From contig CACVAU010000079.1 in assembly GCA_902727915.1 (NCBI GenBank), forward strand, positions 1-64,000: a stretch of 64,000 nucleotides of DNA. Direction: 5' to 3'. The stretch is from an uncultured Sulfurovum sp. (GTDB taxonomy: Bacteria; Campylobacterota; Campylobacteria; Campylobacterales; Sulfurovaceae). The notes under the pieces are model-generated. The model had not been told where the DNA came from. It saw nothing but the letters and a program-made list of their open reading frames with translations, and made no database searches. Position numbers and translations under genes: made by a program. Position 1 is the stretch's first letter, and each line of letters begins with the position of its first letter. Below are positions 43,118-52,774 of this stretch, in pieces.

Positions 43118-44376
43118 TATGAGGCTACCTCCAAGATGTAAGATTTAATAAATGGATAAATTTCACTCAACTCAGGTCCATTTCCTGTGCCAGTTAAGAG
43201 ATAACGTAGTGGTTCAAGTAAATTTTTATCATTTAATTTACTGTTATTTGTAATGTATAGTGTAAGTTCACTTAAAGTTTCAAAGGCAGGTGCTTGGGCA
43301 ATAAGGTCAGAGATGATTTTCATCTCTTCTCCCCAGATGCCAGTAAAATTCTTTGCTTTAAAAATAGGATTAATTTTGATTTCCAATTCATTCGTGGTAG
43401 TACACTCTTTGTCTAAGTAAACTTTCGCTAATTTACCAATGTCTGCATCTGCGAAACCAAAGAGTTTAGAAAGTTCTTTATCATCCATCATTTTTAAATG
43501 TTCACGGTTAATAAAGCGTAATTGTTCGAGTTTAAAGTCTGAAATAGAGAGAGATATGTTTTCTAAATCGAACCAGTTGATGGCTTCAGGTAGGGTAAAT
43601 ATTTCTTGAGGGGCTTTCGTATAACCCAGTAAAAGTAAATAGTTTAAGATGGCATCAGGAATAAAACCTTTTTGTAGAAGCCATTTGATGGATGAGTTTT
43701 CATGTTCAATTAGCAGTTGAGGAAGATGTGCATGACTTGTTGTATGTGCATAGTCCATAAGTTGTTTAATGTGCAGTTCTTTGGCCGTGTTTAAAAGATT
43801 TTGTTGCGTACTAATAATAAAATTGATATTACTCATAATATCATCACTTGCAGCAGCAAAATTATGACTTGCTGATCCATCTTCTTTTAAAATGATAAAG
43901 GAATCAATTTCTTTTGCTTTAACCCTAAGTTGACCTTGTAGCATATCATTAATAATAATGTCATTGGAAGGTTTTTTAACGCGTATTACAAATTTTTCGC
44001 CAGATTTTTTTAAAAGAGAATAATCTTCTTGTGTCAGTGTTTCACAGGAACCAGAATAGTGTTCAGGAAATTGATTATTTTGTGCATTGCATTTACAGAT
44101 AAACGCTTTGTTATCTTTTAAAAGACGAAGTGCCAATGTTTGGTGTAAGTTAAGATGTTCACTTTGATGAAAGACACTATCATGCTTAAGTGCAAACTTT
44201 TCAAGTAGCATCATAATTTCGGTATCTTTTCCTTCTATATTATGTTTATTGTTGATGTCGGCTATGCGTATTAGAAACTGATCGTTTTTTTGTTGTGCCA
44301 CTAAATAATTTAAAATAGCAACACGTAAGTTCTCTATATCCATATCACCAGATGGTGAGGGGGAAAATCGAAGCAT
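43117..44376 (-). CDS. Glutamyl-tRNA synthetase paralogue with degenerate HIGH and missing KMSKS
   Basis: The 419-residue protein is homologous to bacterial GluRS throughout: LRFSPSPSGDMDIENLRVAI, RIADINNKHNIEGKD, FVIRVKKPSNDIIINDMLQG, and KWLLQKGFIPDAILNYLLLLGY in the anticodon half. The class I HIGH motif is DIEN (residues 13-16). The KMSKR segment expected between LPQLLIEHE and SSIKWLLQ is absent, as if deleted. Many Campylobacterota carry two GluRS, one of which charges tRNA-Gln; this looks like that second copy after loss of the adenylation signatures. It may be inactive in charging, or work as a tRNA- or Glu-binding protein. First gene of the operon with yggT. Confidence 0.8.
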   Translation of the reverse strand: MLRFSPSPSGDMDIENLRVAILNYLVAQQKNDQFLIRIADINNKHNIEGKDTEIMMLLEKFALKHDSVFHQSEHLNLHQTLALRLLKDNKAFICKCNAQNNQFPEHYSGSCETLTQEDYSLLKKSGEKFVIRVKKPSNDIIINDMLQGQLRVKAKEIDSFIILKEDGSASHNFAAASDDIMSNINFIISTQQNLLNTAKELHIKQLMDYAHTTSHAHLPQLLIEHENSSIKWLLQKGFIPDAILNYLLLLGYTKAPQEIFTLPEAINWFDLENISLSISDFKLEQLRFINREHLKMMDDKELSKLFGFADADIGKLAKVYLDKECTTTNELEIKINPIFKAKNFTGIWGEEMKIISDLIAQAPAFETLSELTLYITNNSKLNDKNLLEPLRYLLTGTGNGPELSEIYPFIKSYILEVAS

Positions 44377-44668
44377 TCTTTCTCCTAGATTGTATTAAGC
44401 ATATTATAGGGGGTTTTTCTTGAAATAATTATAAATAGATTATTTTGAATAAATATCTTTTATTGATAATTTTTAATTAATATTTAAAATTAAGTTTTAT
44501 GAAAATAAACTAAAATAAATAGAATAAAACTAATAAATTTATCAAAAATTAATTGTAACATATATTGTTATAATAAGATAAATAATTGATAAAATCGCCA
44601 TATTTATCTATTTTAATAAGGCTTTCATAATAATTTTGGGAATATACTTATACCAATCTTAAGAAAGA
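44377..44668 (+). promoter_or_regulatory. AT-rich promoter region of the pilus operon
   Basis: This 292-base gap has no gene. A TATAAT hexamer at 44569-44574 is the best -10 candidate for the rightward operon and would give a leader of about 90 bases. The partial palindrome ATACCA...TGGTAT around 44650-44675 spans the first start codon and could be an operator or a translational hairpin. AT content is very high, so both are tentative. Confidence 0.35.
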
Positions 44669-46222
44669 ATGGTATATTTAAAAATTATGTCAAATACAAA
44701 TATTGATAATAGAATTAAAAAATATAAGAATATAACTACCATAAATCCTTATATTGAAAGTTTTTATGAATATAAGAATCAAGACTTTAAGAGTATAAAA
44801 AAGTTGTCATATAATGATAAAAGTTACACTATTTCGTATTTAACGAATAAAGAGATGATTATATCTTCTTTAGATGTTGGATATAATTTACCTGAAGATG
44901 AATTAGAAGGGTATTTTTTTGATAAAGCGTATGAAGAGTTAGGGTTAGATGAAGAAAAAGAATATGTGATTAATTATCAAAAGAGAGATGATGATCGTGA
45001 TTCTTTTGTTTATAACCTTTTCATATCAGAGCCTAGTAAAGTTGATGCTTATTTTTCAACAGTACTAGATGAAACGAAATACATAGACTTACTAATTCCT
45101 GCCCCTTTACTTTTTAAAACTTTATATACTAATAAAATACTTGAAAACAGAGATGCACATTGTTATGTGTATTTTACGGTTAAAGATGCCTTTGTTGCGA
45201 TGTATAATAATGGTAACTTTATTTACTCTAAGTCTTTAGAGTTCTCATTAGAGCAAATATATGATAAGTATTGTGCTTTGGTTGGTGAAAAAATTGATAA
45301 AAAAGAGTTTTTTGATGTTTTAAATTCTGAAGGTTTAAAAACAAGTAATGCAGAGTATCAACAAAACCTTATGAAAATATTTGGTGAAATTTTCTTACAA
45401 ATAAATGACATTGTTATTTATGCTAGGAGAGCCTATAATATAGATAGCATTCAAAAGCTTTTTTTGGGTTCTGTTGATAGTCCTGTTATTGGTCTTAGTG
45501 ATTATGGCTATAATTATTTAGGTATTCCTACTTTTAATTTAGATTTTAATTTTGATATAAAAAATGATGAATGGTATGTTGATCAATTACAATATTTAAT
45601 GGTTAAATCAGGCTTAGATTATATTAATGACCCTAAAAAAACTTTAAACCTCTCCACTTATCCAAGAGCACCTATTTTTGCTAAAAGAGCCAGTGGGCAA
45701 TTTATTATTTCTTTTATTATTAGTTCATTATTGGCATTGGGTTTGCCTTTGGTCTATTTAATTCCAGCTTATTCTTTAGAAGCTTATAATTTAAAATTAT
45801 CAAATGATGACAGAGTACTTAATACGGATGTTGTGAAGTATAAGGGTATTTTAGAAAATAAGAAAAAGATTATCAGTTCAAGTAAAACAGAATTGAAAAG
45901 GTTAGAAGCCATTTTTGAAAAGAAAGCCAGAACATTGACGGCAATTTATGATAAAAAAGTAAATTATAAATTTAAGTCAAATTTTTTATATATTTTTTCA
46001 AAAGATTTAGCCAAATTTAACGTGAACATTGAAGAAATATTTTCGACAGATGATAAGTTTACTTTTCATCTTCTTTCTAAAGATGAAAAAAATATTACTA
46101 AATATATTAAATATGTTTCTAAAAAATATTTTAATGATATTCAGGTTATTGATATTAAGCGTATTGAATTGGATACCGATGAATTGGTGTATCGTGGAGT
46201 TTTAAAGGTTGATTATAAATGA
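44669..46222 (+). CDS. MshI/PilM-PilN-like pilus assembly protein
   Basis: The 517-residue protein has a cytoplasmic N-terminal region of about 345 residues with an actin-like feel (ISYLTNKEMIISSLDVGYN, LFLGSVDSPVIGLSDYGYNYL). A single membrane helix (FIISFIISSLLALGLPLVYL) and a periplasmic coiled coil follow. That is the layout of PilM fused to PilN, and of GspL. The assignment rests on position as first gene before a PilO-like gene and on this topology. Direct motif evidence is weak. An ATG at 44687 is an alternative start. Confidence 0.55.
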   Translation: MVYLKIMSNTNIDNRIKKYKNITTINPYIESFYEYKNQDFKSIKKLSYNDKSYTISYLTNKEMIISSLDVGYNLPEDELEGYFFDKAYEELGLDEEKEYVINYQKRDDDRDSFVYNLFISEPSKVDAYFSTVLDETKYIDLLIPAPLLFKTLYTNKILENRDAHCYVYFTVKDAFVAMYNNGNFIYSKSLEFSLEQIYDKYCALVGEKIDKKEFFDVLNSEGLKTSNAEYQQNLMKIFGEIFLQINDIVIYARRAYNIDSIQKLFLGSVDSPVIGLSDYGYNYLGIPTFNLDFNFDIKNDEWYVDQLQYLMVKSGLDYINDPKKTLNLSTYPRAPIFAKRASGQFIISFIISSLLALGLPLVYLIPAYSLEAYNLKLSNDDRVLNTDVVKYKGILENKKKIISSSKTELKRLEAIFEKKARTLTAIYDKKVNYKFKSNFLYIFSKDLAKFNVNIEEIFSTDDKFTFHLLSKDEKNITKYIKYVSKKYFNDIQVIDIKRIELDTDELVYRGVLKVDYK

Positions 46223-46872
46223 AAATAATAGTTAATATATTAAATAGTCTTGATGATTATTTTGAAGTGAAATCAGACAATGAAAAATGGATGATGATTG
46301 CAATGTTAGCTGTTGTGATTGGGTATGTTTCTTATACTTTTTTTTATCCATTTGCTGAGGATAAATTTAATAAAGAACAACGTAAAAGTGAAGCTTTACA
46401 AAAGAAGATTCATGCAAGTCAGCAATATCTTCAAAGTATTACAGTAGGTGGCAATAGAAATTTTTATGTTCAAAAATATAATACTGATATTAAAAACTTA
46501 GAAAAAAGTATTGATAAGGCGAATGTTGATATTACATTTATTTCTACTAAACTAGAAGAGCTTTCTCCTTTATTGTTTAATAAAGAGAGTTGGTCTAAGT
46601 TTTTAAATTCTGTTACAAAACAAGCCAAACAACAAAATGTTAATCTTAATTATATTGAAAATAATTATGTAGATAATGATGGTAGTTTTGGGCATGTTCT
46701 TCAGATTGAAGTGGGGTGTTCTGGTCAATATAGAGAGATAGTTAAATTTGTTAATCAACTCGAAAAGTCTGTTTTGGTGACCGATGTTTATGGTTCACAT
46801 TTATATCTTGATAAAAATGATACTGTTGTTTCAGCAGACATTAATATTTCAGTATGGGGAGTTAATAACTAA
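46219..46872 (+). CDS. MshJ/PilO-like pilus assembly protein
   Basis: The 217-residue protein has one N-terminal membrane helix (WMMIAMLAVVIGYVSYTFFY), a coiled coil (ALQKKIHASQQYL, NLEKSIDKANVDI), and a ferredoxin-like end (LQIEVGCSGQYREIVKFVNQLEKSVLVTDV split across two strands). PilO and GspM proteins have exactly this arrangement, with GxYxxIxxFxxxLE near the end. It overlaps the upstream gene by four bases and the next by one. Confidence 0.7.
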   Translation: MKIIVNILNSLDDYFEVKSDNEKWMMIAMLAVVIGYVSYTFFYPFAEDKFNKEQRKSEALQKKIHASQQYLQSITVGGNRNFYVQKYNTDIKNLEKSIDKANVDITFISTKLEELSPLLFNKESWSKFLNSVTKQAKQQNVNLNYIENNYVDNDGSFGHVLQIEVGCSGQYREIVKFVNQLEKSVLVTDVYGSHLYLDKNDTVVSADINISVWGVNN

Positions 46873-47318
46873 TGCATCAAATATCTATAGGCAAAATATC
46901 AATTATGATTACGTTGTTACATACATCTCTTTATTCAGCTTCTTTAAGTTCAGCCGAAATAACAAAAATGGTTAATGAGATTAAGAAAGAGCGAGAAGGT
47001 ATAGGGCTAGTAATGTTAAATAATACGGCTAACCCTTTTATTATATACATACCTGAAGAGAAAGTTCCAGAAGCTTCTTTTGGTTCTGAGGTTGTGAATA
47101 CAGCACCTGTTGAAGTTAAATATATGCTCAAAGCCATTTTAAATAATGCAGCATTTATTGATAAAAAGTGGTACAAAAGAGGGGACAGTCTTGGAAACTA
47201 TAAGATTGGATATATCTCTTCTACTTCAGTAGTATTAAACAGTTCTGCTGGTGAGAGAGTATTAAAATTAAATCAAAAAAAGAAAAAATTTATTAAGTTA
47301 AACAGAGGACATAAATAA
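46872..47318 (+). CDS. MshK/PilP-like periplasmic protein (CtsR position)
   Basis: The 148-residue protein has a leader (MHQISIGKISIMITLLHTSLYSAS) and a C-terminal small beta domain (YMLKAILNNAAFIDKKWYKRGDSLGNYKI, then VLNSSAGERVLKL), as in PilP/GspC-type linkers between inner-membrane complex and secretin. The gene just before the secretin in the Campylobacter competence cluster (ctsR) has the same position. It overlaps both neighbours by one base. Confidence 0.6.
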   Translation: MHQISIGKISIMITLLHTSLYSASLSSAEITKMVNEIKKEREGIGLVMLNNTANPFIIYIPEEKVPEASFGSEVVNTAPVEVKYMLKAILNNAAFIDKKWYKRGDSLGNYKIGYISSTSVVLNSSAGERVLKLNQKKKKFIKLNRGHK

Positions 47319-48871
47319 TGTTAGTTTTAAAAAAAATAATCTATTTACTATTATTCGTTCATATAGCAGTTAGTTCGGCTTATGCCAATCGTTGTGATAC
47401 ACAGCTTTTTACAGCAACACTTAATAGTGAGTTAACAATTAGTGATGTTGTTGAAAATTTAGCAGATGAGTGTGGTTTAAGTCTCTTGGTTAAAGACTCA
47501 GAGGCAAAAAAGAAGTTGTCTGAAAAGCTTTATTTTGTAAAGATGAATAATGCCTCTTTAAATGAGTTTCTTGATACTGTTCTTCTCGAAAATGATTTAT
47601 CGTATGTTTTAGGAGATAGTAAATTAAAAATTTCGTATTTAACAACACAAACTTTTAAATTGCATTATATTGCTGGAGACCGAAAAGGTACAAGTAATGC
47701 ACATGTTACCATTGCCAACTCTGGAGCGAGTGGAGGACAGGGTCAACAATCTGGAGGAGGAGCTCAAGGTGCTGGACAAGAAGGTAGTGACAGTGGAAAT
47801 GGTTCAAAAACTGGGGTTTCAATTGAGAGTACAGATGAATTTAAATTTTGGTCGAAAATTGAGCAAGAAATACATGCTTTAATTAACCGACCAGAAGATG
47901 CCTATACTGCGCCTACACCAGTTGTAAATGCAGAGGCAGGAATGATTACTGTCACAGGTACAAGCAAACAACTTCAGCGTGTTTCTTATTATATAGACAC
48001 TTTGCATAAACAATTGAAAAATCAAGTATTAATTGATGTTAAAATCTTATCGGTTACTTTTGATGACTCGTATACTACAGGAGTGGATTGGAATCAACTT
48101 TATTCTTTACAAAATATGTCTTTGGCTACAGCGAGTACGCTTCAAAATAATATTTCAGCATTTTCAGCCATAACGGATGGAGAGTTATCGATTGGAGACA
48201 CAACCTCAACCCCAAATGCTGAACCAAAACGTTCAGGTGCTGTTATTACTAGAGGTTCTACAAAAATTAATGATGTTGTTAAGTTTTTAAAAACCCAAGG
48301 TGATGTTAAGTCAATTTCTAATCCTAAAATTTTAACACTTAATAATCAACCAGCTTTAATTTCTGTTGGTAATGAATTGTTTTATAAAATTCAATCTACC
48401 TCTCTTTTGCAAGGTGGAAGTGGTTTAGGAACACAACAAACAGGTGAAACGATTGATTCTGTTTTTGCTGGTATTCTTTTAGACATTACCCCTGAAATTT
48501 CAGAGGATGGTACAATTACCTTAAAAATAAATCCTTCAATTTCAGATACCATAGATACGGTGAGTACGACCACAACAGGCTCAAGAACCATTCCACCAGA
48601 TTTATCAAGAAAACAAATATCATCAGTAGTAACTTTAAATGATGGTGAACATGTTGTTTTAGGAGGCTTAATCTCTTCTAAATCGGGTACAAAAATTTCA
48701 AAAGTACCATTACTTGGAGATTTACCTCTTTTAGAGCATTTGTTTAAAAGAGAAGTAAACGTTGATACAGTTGATGAGTTAGTGCTTATTATTACTCCTC
48801 ATATTATTAAAAAAGATAAAGTTTTATCTTTAGAAGATTTGGGTTATAAAAAGTTAAACGATGAGTACTAA
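47318..48871 (+). CDS. mshL: Secretin, MshL/CtsD type
   Basis: The 517-residue protein has a signal peptide (ending SSAYA), an N-terminal STN/N0-like domain (TISDVVENLADECGLSLLVKD), and a Gly/Gln/Ser-rich linker near residues 128-160. A secretin domain follows: LKNQVLIDVKILSVTFDDSY, VKFLKTQGDVKSISNPKILT, LLDITPEISEDGTITLKINP, HVVLGGLISSK, ELVLIITPHIIKK. It forms the outer-membrane ring for the pilus or competence machine. There is no lipobox, so a pilotin or self-insertion is needed. It overlaps the preceding gene by one base and the next by 11. Confidence 0.88.
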   Translation: MLVLKKIIYLLLFVHIAVSSAYANRCDTQLFTATLNSELTISDVVENLADECGLSLLVKDSEAKKKLSEKLYFVKMNNASLNEFLDTVLLENDLSYVLGDSKLKISYLTTQTFKLHYIAGDRKGTSNAHVTIANSGASGGQGQQSGGGAQGAGQEGSDSGNGSKTGVSIESTDEFKFWSKIEQEIHALINRPEDAYTAPTPVVNAEAGMITVTGTSKQLQRVSYYIDTLHKQLKNQVLIDVKILSVTFDDSYTTGVDWNQLYSLQNMSLATASTLQNNISAFSAITDGELSIGDTTSTPNAEPKRSGAVITRGSTKINDVVKFLKTQGDVKSISNPKILTLNNQPALISVGNELFYKIQSTSLLQGGSGLGTQQTGETIDSVFAGILLDITPEISEDGTITLKINPSISDTIDTVSTTTTGSRTIPPDLSRKQISSVVTLNDGEHVVLGGLISSKSGTKISKVPLLGDLPLLEHLFKREVNVDTVDELVLIITPHIIKKDKVLSLEDLGYKKLNDEY

Positions 48872-49673
48872 TTATGATGAACTTAAAAATATTTTTGTTG
48901 ATGTAGTCGATAAAAGCACTTATGTTGAATTGGATTCGGCAAGTTATAATTATTCAATTCTTGAAAGTTCACTGACTAAGCCTCTTAAAATGGTTTTACT
49001 TTATGGTAAGCCTGGTACAGGAAAAAGCATGTTATTAAATAAGCTTTACCATAACCTGAAAGAGAATAGAGAAATTTATTATTTTGATGCACCTATTTTG
49101 AGTGAAAAAGAGTTTTTAAAAAGCATTTATGAGGCAATGTCAGGACAAACCATTCCTGATAAGATGCGTGTTAACTTTGATGGACTTTTAAAGTATTGTC
49201 AAAGGTTAAAAGGTGAAAGAGAAGTAATTTTTCTCTTAGATGAGTGTCAGTTATATTCAGAGGCACTTATGGAGAAGATTCGTTTACTTTCAGATACGAG
49301 AGTTGTGAAGTTTGTCATTACATTACATAAGACTGAAAATGAAGACCTTATTGCTAAAGAGCATTTTAAAACACGTATTTGGGAAGTTATTGAGATGTCC
49401 AATGCAAATGAATATGATTTGGAACTCTACATTCAAAAGAAGATGATTACCCGAGGTTTTGTTGAAGTTTCTAATAACATTAAAACCAGAGATGTAAAAT
49501 ACATTCATGTTCATACAAAAGGAAATTTTAGAGAAACCAATAAATACCTTTATACAATTTTTGATATTTATGATTATTATGAAAAAAATGAACCTGAAAA
49601 AATTTCTGAAAATAAATTTTCAAAAAAAATTCTTGAAATGGCAGCCATTCGCTTAGGATATATCGATGCATAA
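48861..49673 (+). CDS. ExeA/MshM-like AAA ATPase (CtsP position)
   Basis: The 270-residue ATPase has Walker A LYGKPGTGKSMLLNKL near residue 48, Walker B EVIFLLDECQLYSEALMEKI, and sensor-like KFVITLHKTE. This is the GspA/ExeA/MshM group, which helps secretin or pilus assembly. It has no membrane helix of its own, unlike ExeA. It follows the secretin by an 11-base overlap and overlaps the next gene by eight. Confidence 0.8.
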   Translation: MSTNYDELKNIFVDVVDKSTYVELDSASYNYSILESSLTKPLKMVLLYGKPGTGKSMLLNKLYHNLKENREIYYFDAPILSEKEFLKSIYEAMSGQTIPDKMRVNFDGLLKYCQRLKGEREVIFLLDECQLYSEALMEKIRLLSDTRVVKFVITLHKTENEDLIAKEHFKTRIWEVIEMSNANEYDLELYIQKKMITRGFVEVSNNIKTRDVKYIHVHTKGNFRETNKYLYTIFDIYDYYEKNEPEKISENKFSKKILEMAAIRLGYIDA

Positions 49674-50472
49674 AGTAGAAGAGTTAGAAAAAAAATGGTT
49701 TAATTATAAGCTAAAAGAATGGGTACGACCTATGACACGGTTATCAATATTCTCTTTTCTTATTGCTGGTTCCTATTTGATTTATGATAGTAATCCTTCT
49801 TTATTTTCTCCAGCAGTATTGTCAGAAAAAATGACAAGTGTTTTAGGTGTTAGTATGGAAGCAAACAGTTCTCAAAGTGATGAAAACAATTCTCTTATAA
49901 GCAAAGAAGCCTCTACTAAAGAAATAGCCATCGCTGAAAGTGTTAATGGGGTGAGTGCATTGGCTTTGGCTCCTATTATCCCTGTCATTGATATGGAAAA
50001 AGAGGAACGCATTAGTGAAGTTAAGCGACAACAACCAAAGAGAAATGCAAATGTGGTTGCTGCTAAACCAAATACGTATTTAACAGCGAAAGAGTTAGCT
50101 GTAATTACTAAGAGGGAAGCAAAAATAGAGTCCGTACCTCGTAAGAGCAAAAAAATGAAATTTCAAACTACTTCTAAAAATTACATAGAAACAATTAAAG
50201 AGAAATTTTCTAAATCAAACAATCCACGAGAAGCATTAATCTTGGCAAAATCATACTATAAAAATGCTAATTATGAAGCCTCTGAAAAGTGGGCGTTGGC
50301 AGCCAATAAGTTGGATAACTCTTTAGAAGATAGTTGGTTGATTTTTGCTAAGTCAAAAGCAAAGTTGGGTAAGAAAAAAGAAGCCTTAACTATTTTGGTC
50401 AATTATTATAAAAAAAGTAATTCGAGAAAAGCTCAAAGTGTGATTGGACTGATAAAAACTGGTAAGCTATAA
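49666..50472 (+). CDS. MshN-like membrane-anchored protein with TPR-like C-terminus
   Basis: The 268-residue protein has a membrane segment (LSIFSFLIAGSYLIYD), then a basic, low-complexity periplasmic stretch. A TPR-like C-terminal region (REALILAKSYYKNANYEASEKWALAANKL, then SWLIFAKSKAKLGKKKEALTILVNYYKK, in two units) follows. In MSHA clusters the gene between mshM and mshE encodes the TPR protein MshN, which fits. It overlaps the ATPase gene by eight bases and the next gene by one. Confidence 0.65.
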   Translation: MHKVEELEKKWFNYKLKEWVRPMTRLSIFSFLIAGSYLIYDSNPSLFSPAVLSEKMTSVLGVSMEANSSQSDENNSLISKEASTKEIAIAESVNGVSALALAPIIPVIDMEKEERISEVKRQQPKRNANVVAAKPNTYLTAKELAVITKREAKIESVPRKSKKMKFQTTSKNYIETIKEKFSKSNNPREALILAKSYYKNANYEASEKWALAANKLDNSLEDSWLIFAKSKAKLGKKKEALTILVNYYKKSNSRKAQSVIGLIKTGKL

Positions 50473-51029
50473 TGAAAAAAATTATTCTAATCGTTTTATT
50501 AACAACAATTTCCTCTTTTGCTTCCAATCTTTCTACTTTATATAAGTTATATGAAAAACAAAAATATGATAAAGCTTGTGATTATGCTGTGAAATATTTT
50601 TATAAAAAGAAAAATAAAAATTCTGAGCAGTACTTAACACTTTATGGACTTTCTTGTTTAGAAACAGATAAAATTTATCGTATTGCTACACCAATGTTAC
50701 GTTTAAAATCAAGTAAAAATGCCAGAGCAAATGCAGCTTATTTATCAACCATTTTATTACAAAAAAAACTTCTGTTCCAAGCCTTAGTAGATGAGGTACC
50801 ATTAGAAGGATTACGTTTACCAGAAACTAATTTTATTGTTTCTAAAATCTTTAAACTTTACCTTAATCAAGAATATGTTTTAAAAAACAATATTTATACT
50901 TTTCAAGATAGAGAAAAAACAGCACTAAAATATCAACTTTATGTTGAAGAAAATAAAAAGAAAGAAAAATTTATGATTATAGATACCTATAAAGATGATA
51001 AATTTATTCATCGATATCGTTATAAATAG
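50472..51029 (+). CDS. Small exported protein of the pilus operon
   Basis: The 185-residue product has a signal peptide (MKKIILIVLLTTISSFAS) and a helical, TPR-like first half (LYKLYEKQKYDKACDYAVKYF, YLTLYGLSCLETDK). It ends in a polar, Lys-rich region. I do not recognise the family. Its place between the MshN-like and ATPase genes parallels an uncharacterised gene in Campylobacter competence clusters (by memory of gene order). It ends eight bases before the ATPase start. Confidence 0.6.
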   Translation: MKKIILIVLLTTISSFASNLSTLYKLYEKQKYDKACDYAVKYFYKKKNKNSEQYLTLYGLSCLETDKIYRIATPMLRLKSSKNARANAAYLSTILLQKKLLFQALVDEVPLEGLRLPETNFIVSKIFKLYLNQEYVLKNNIYTFQDREKTALKYQLYVEENKKKEKFMIIDTYKDDKFIHRYRYK

Positions 51030-51037
51030 GAGAGAAT

Positions 51038-52774
51038 ATGCAAAAAATTATTGATTTACTTATAAAAGAAAATACCTTAGATGAAGACAAGTTAAAATTA
51101 TTTATAGATAAATATACAGAAGAGAAATTAAGTATTAAAAATTTATTGAAAGTCAGGTTGATCCAATATGATAAAATGGAACAAGTTTTACTTCAATCCT
51201 TAAGACTTCATACGATTGAACTTAGTGATTTAGAAGGTATTCAAGGCATAGATACTACGCTATTATTAGAGAAACAAGCAGAGGTTTTAGGCGTTAAGTA
51301 TGTTGATATTTCAGATGTGGATATTGATTTTAAATTAATTAAACGTTTACCATTGAAACAACTGCTTCGTTATAATGCACTCCCTTTATATAGTGAAGAT
51401 GATATCGTAACAGTTGCTTTTGAAAATCCAAATGATTTTGAAGCTAAAGGGGCAATAGAACGTTTTTTTCATGGAAAAATTATGGAGGTTGTTTTAGGAC
51501 GTAAGGAAATCATCCATCAAGTTTTAGGACAATTAAATCAAGATGAAAAAGTTGAAGAATATGCCATTGACATTAAGGCAGACCTAGAACGAGGAGGAAC
51601 AGATAGTAGTACAGATGAATCTCCAGCTGTTTTAAAATTGATTGAACTTATTTTATCTTCAGCGATTGACAAAGGTGCCAGTGATTTACATATAGAGGCA
51701 ACAGAAAAACATTGTATTGTTCGTTATAGAATTGATGGAATGTTACAAGAAAATTTTAGAACAGAACATAGTATTTTTTCTCCTTTATCCTCACGTATGA
51801 AACTTTTGTCAAACCTTGATATTGCTGAAAAAAGAAAACCTCAAGATGGGCGATTTACCAAAAATGTTAATGGGCGTGTATTTGACTTTCGGGTTTCAAC
51901 CTTACCCACCATGTTTGGTGAATCCATTGTTATGAGGGTACTTGATAAGTCAAAAGCTTTGGTACAATTAGAAGATGCTGGTATGAATAAAATATCTTAT
52001 AAAAAGTTTTTAAAAGGAATTCATGCACCTTATGGCATTGTACTGGTCACAGGTCCTACAGGTTCTGGTAAAACAACCACACTTTATGGGGCGCTTAATG
52101 AAATTAAAGATGTTAAAGATAAGACCATTACTGTTGAAGACCCTGTGGAGTATCAAATGGATGGTATTCAACAAGTTCAAATTAATACCAGTTCAGGCTT
52201 AGATTTTCCAGCTGCTTTGCGTTCTATTTTGAGACAGGATCCAGACAAAATTATGATTGGAGAGATTCGTGATCAAGAAACACTGCGTATTGCCATTCAA
52301 GCTGCTTTAACAGGGCATATGGTTATTTCGACACTGCATACGAACTCAGCTGTTTCAGCCATTGGTCGTATGTTAGATATGGGGATTGAGTCTTATTTAA
52401 TTTCTGGTGCTGTGGTTGCCATACAGGGTCAGCGTTTGGTACGTAAGGTTTGCCAGTCTTGTAAAGAAAAAACAATGTTATCAGCTACACTTATTGAAGA
52501 GATTAAACGATTTGTACCTGAAAATGCTGTTTTTTATGTGGGTAAAGGTTGCCCTGTTTGTAATGGTTCGGGTTATGTAGGAAGAGAAATGATTTCAGAG
52601 GTTTTACCTATCTCAGATAAATTATCAACCATGATAGCCAATGGTAATACAAAAGATGAGTTAGAAAAACAGGCAATAAGTGAAGGCTTTTTTTCTATGT
52701 TTCAAGATGGCTTAACAAAAGCATTAGAAGGTAAAACAACAGTAGAAGAAATCATGAGAGTAGCGAGGTCATAA
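51038..52774 (+). CDS. mshE: GspE/PilB-type assembly ATPase (MshE/CtsE)
   Basis: The 578-residue traffic ATPase has an N-terminal MshEN-like domain (LEKQAEVLGVKYVDISDVDID), then an Asp box (LHIEATEKHCIVRYRIDG). Walker A GPTGSGKTTTLYGAL begins at residue 339. The His box and Walker B follow (IMIGEIRDQETLRIAIQAALTGH in two overlapping motifs, HLVISTLHTN-like VISTLHTNSA). A tetracysteine zinc site (CQSCK and CPVCNG) marks assembly rather than retraction ATPases. It drives polymerisation of pilin-like subunits. AGGAGA lies upstream of the ATG. Confidence 0.92.
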   Translation: MQKIIDLLIKENTLDEDKLKLFIDKYTEEKLSIKNLLKVRLIQYDKMEQVLLQSLRLHTIELSDLEGIQGIDTTLLLEKQAEVLGVKYVDISDVDIDFKLIKRLPLKQLLRYNALPLYSEDDIVTVAFENPNDFEAKGAIERFFHGKIMEVVLGRKEIIHQVLGQLNQDEKVEEYAIDIKADLERGGTDSSTDESPAVLKLIELILSSAIDKGASDLHIEATEKHCIVRYRIDGMLQENFRTEHSIFSPLSSRMKLLSNLDIAEKRKPQDGRFTKNVNGRVFDFRVSTLPTMFGESIVMRVLDKSKALVQLEDAGMNKISYKKFLKGIHAPYGIVLVTGPTGSGKTTTLYGALNEIKDVKDKTITVEDPVEYQMDGIQQVQINTSSGLDFPAALRSILRQDPDKIMIGEIRDQETLRIAIQAALTGHMVISTLHTNSAVSAIGRMLDMGIESYLISGAVVAIQGQRLVRKVCQSCKEKTMLSATLIEEIKRFVPENAVFYVGKGCPVCNGSGYVGREMISEVLPISDKLSTMIANGNTKDELEKQAISEGFFSMFQDGLTKALEGKTTVEEIMRVARS

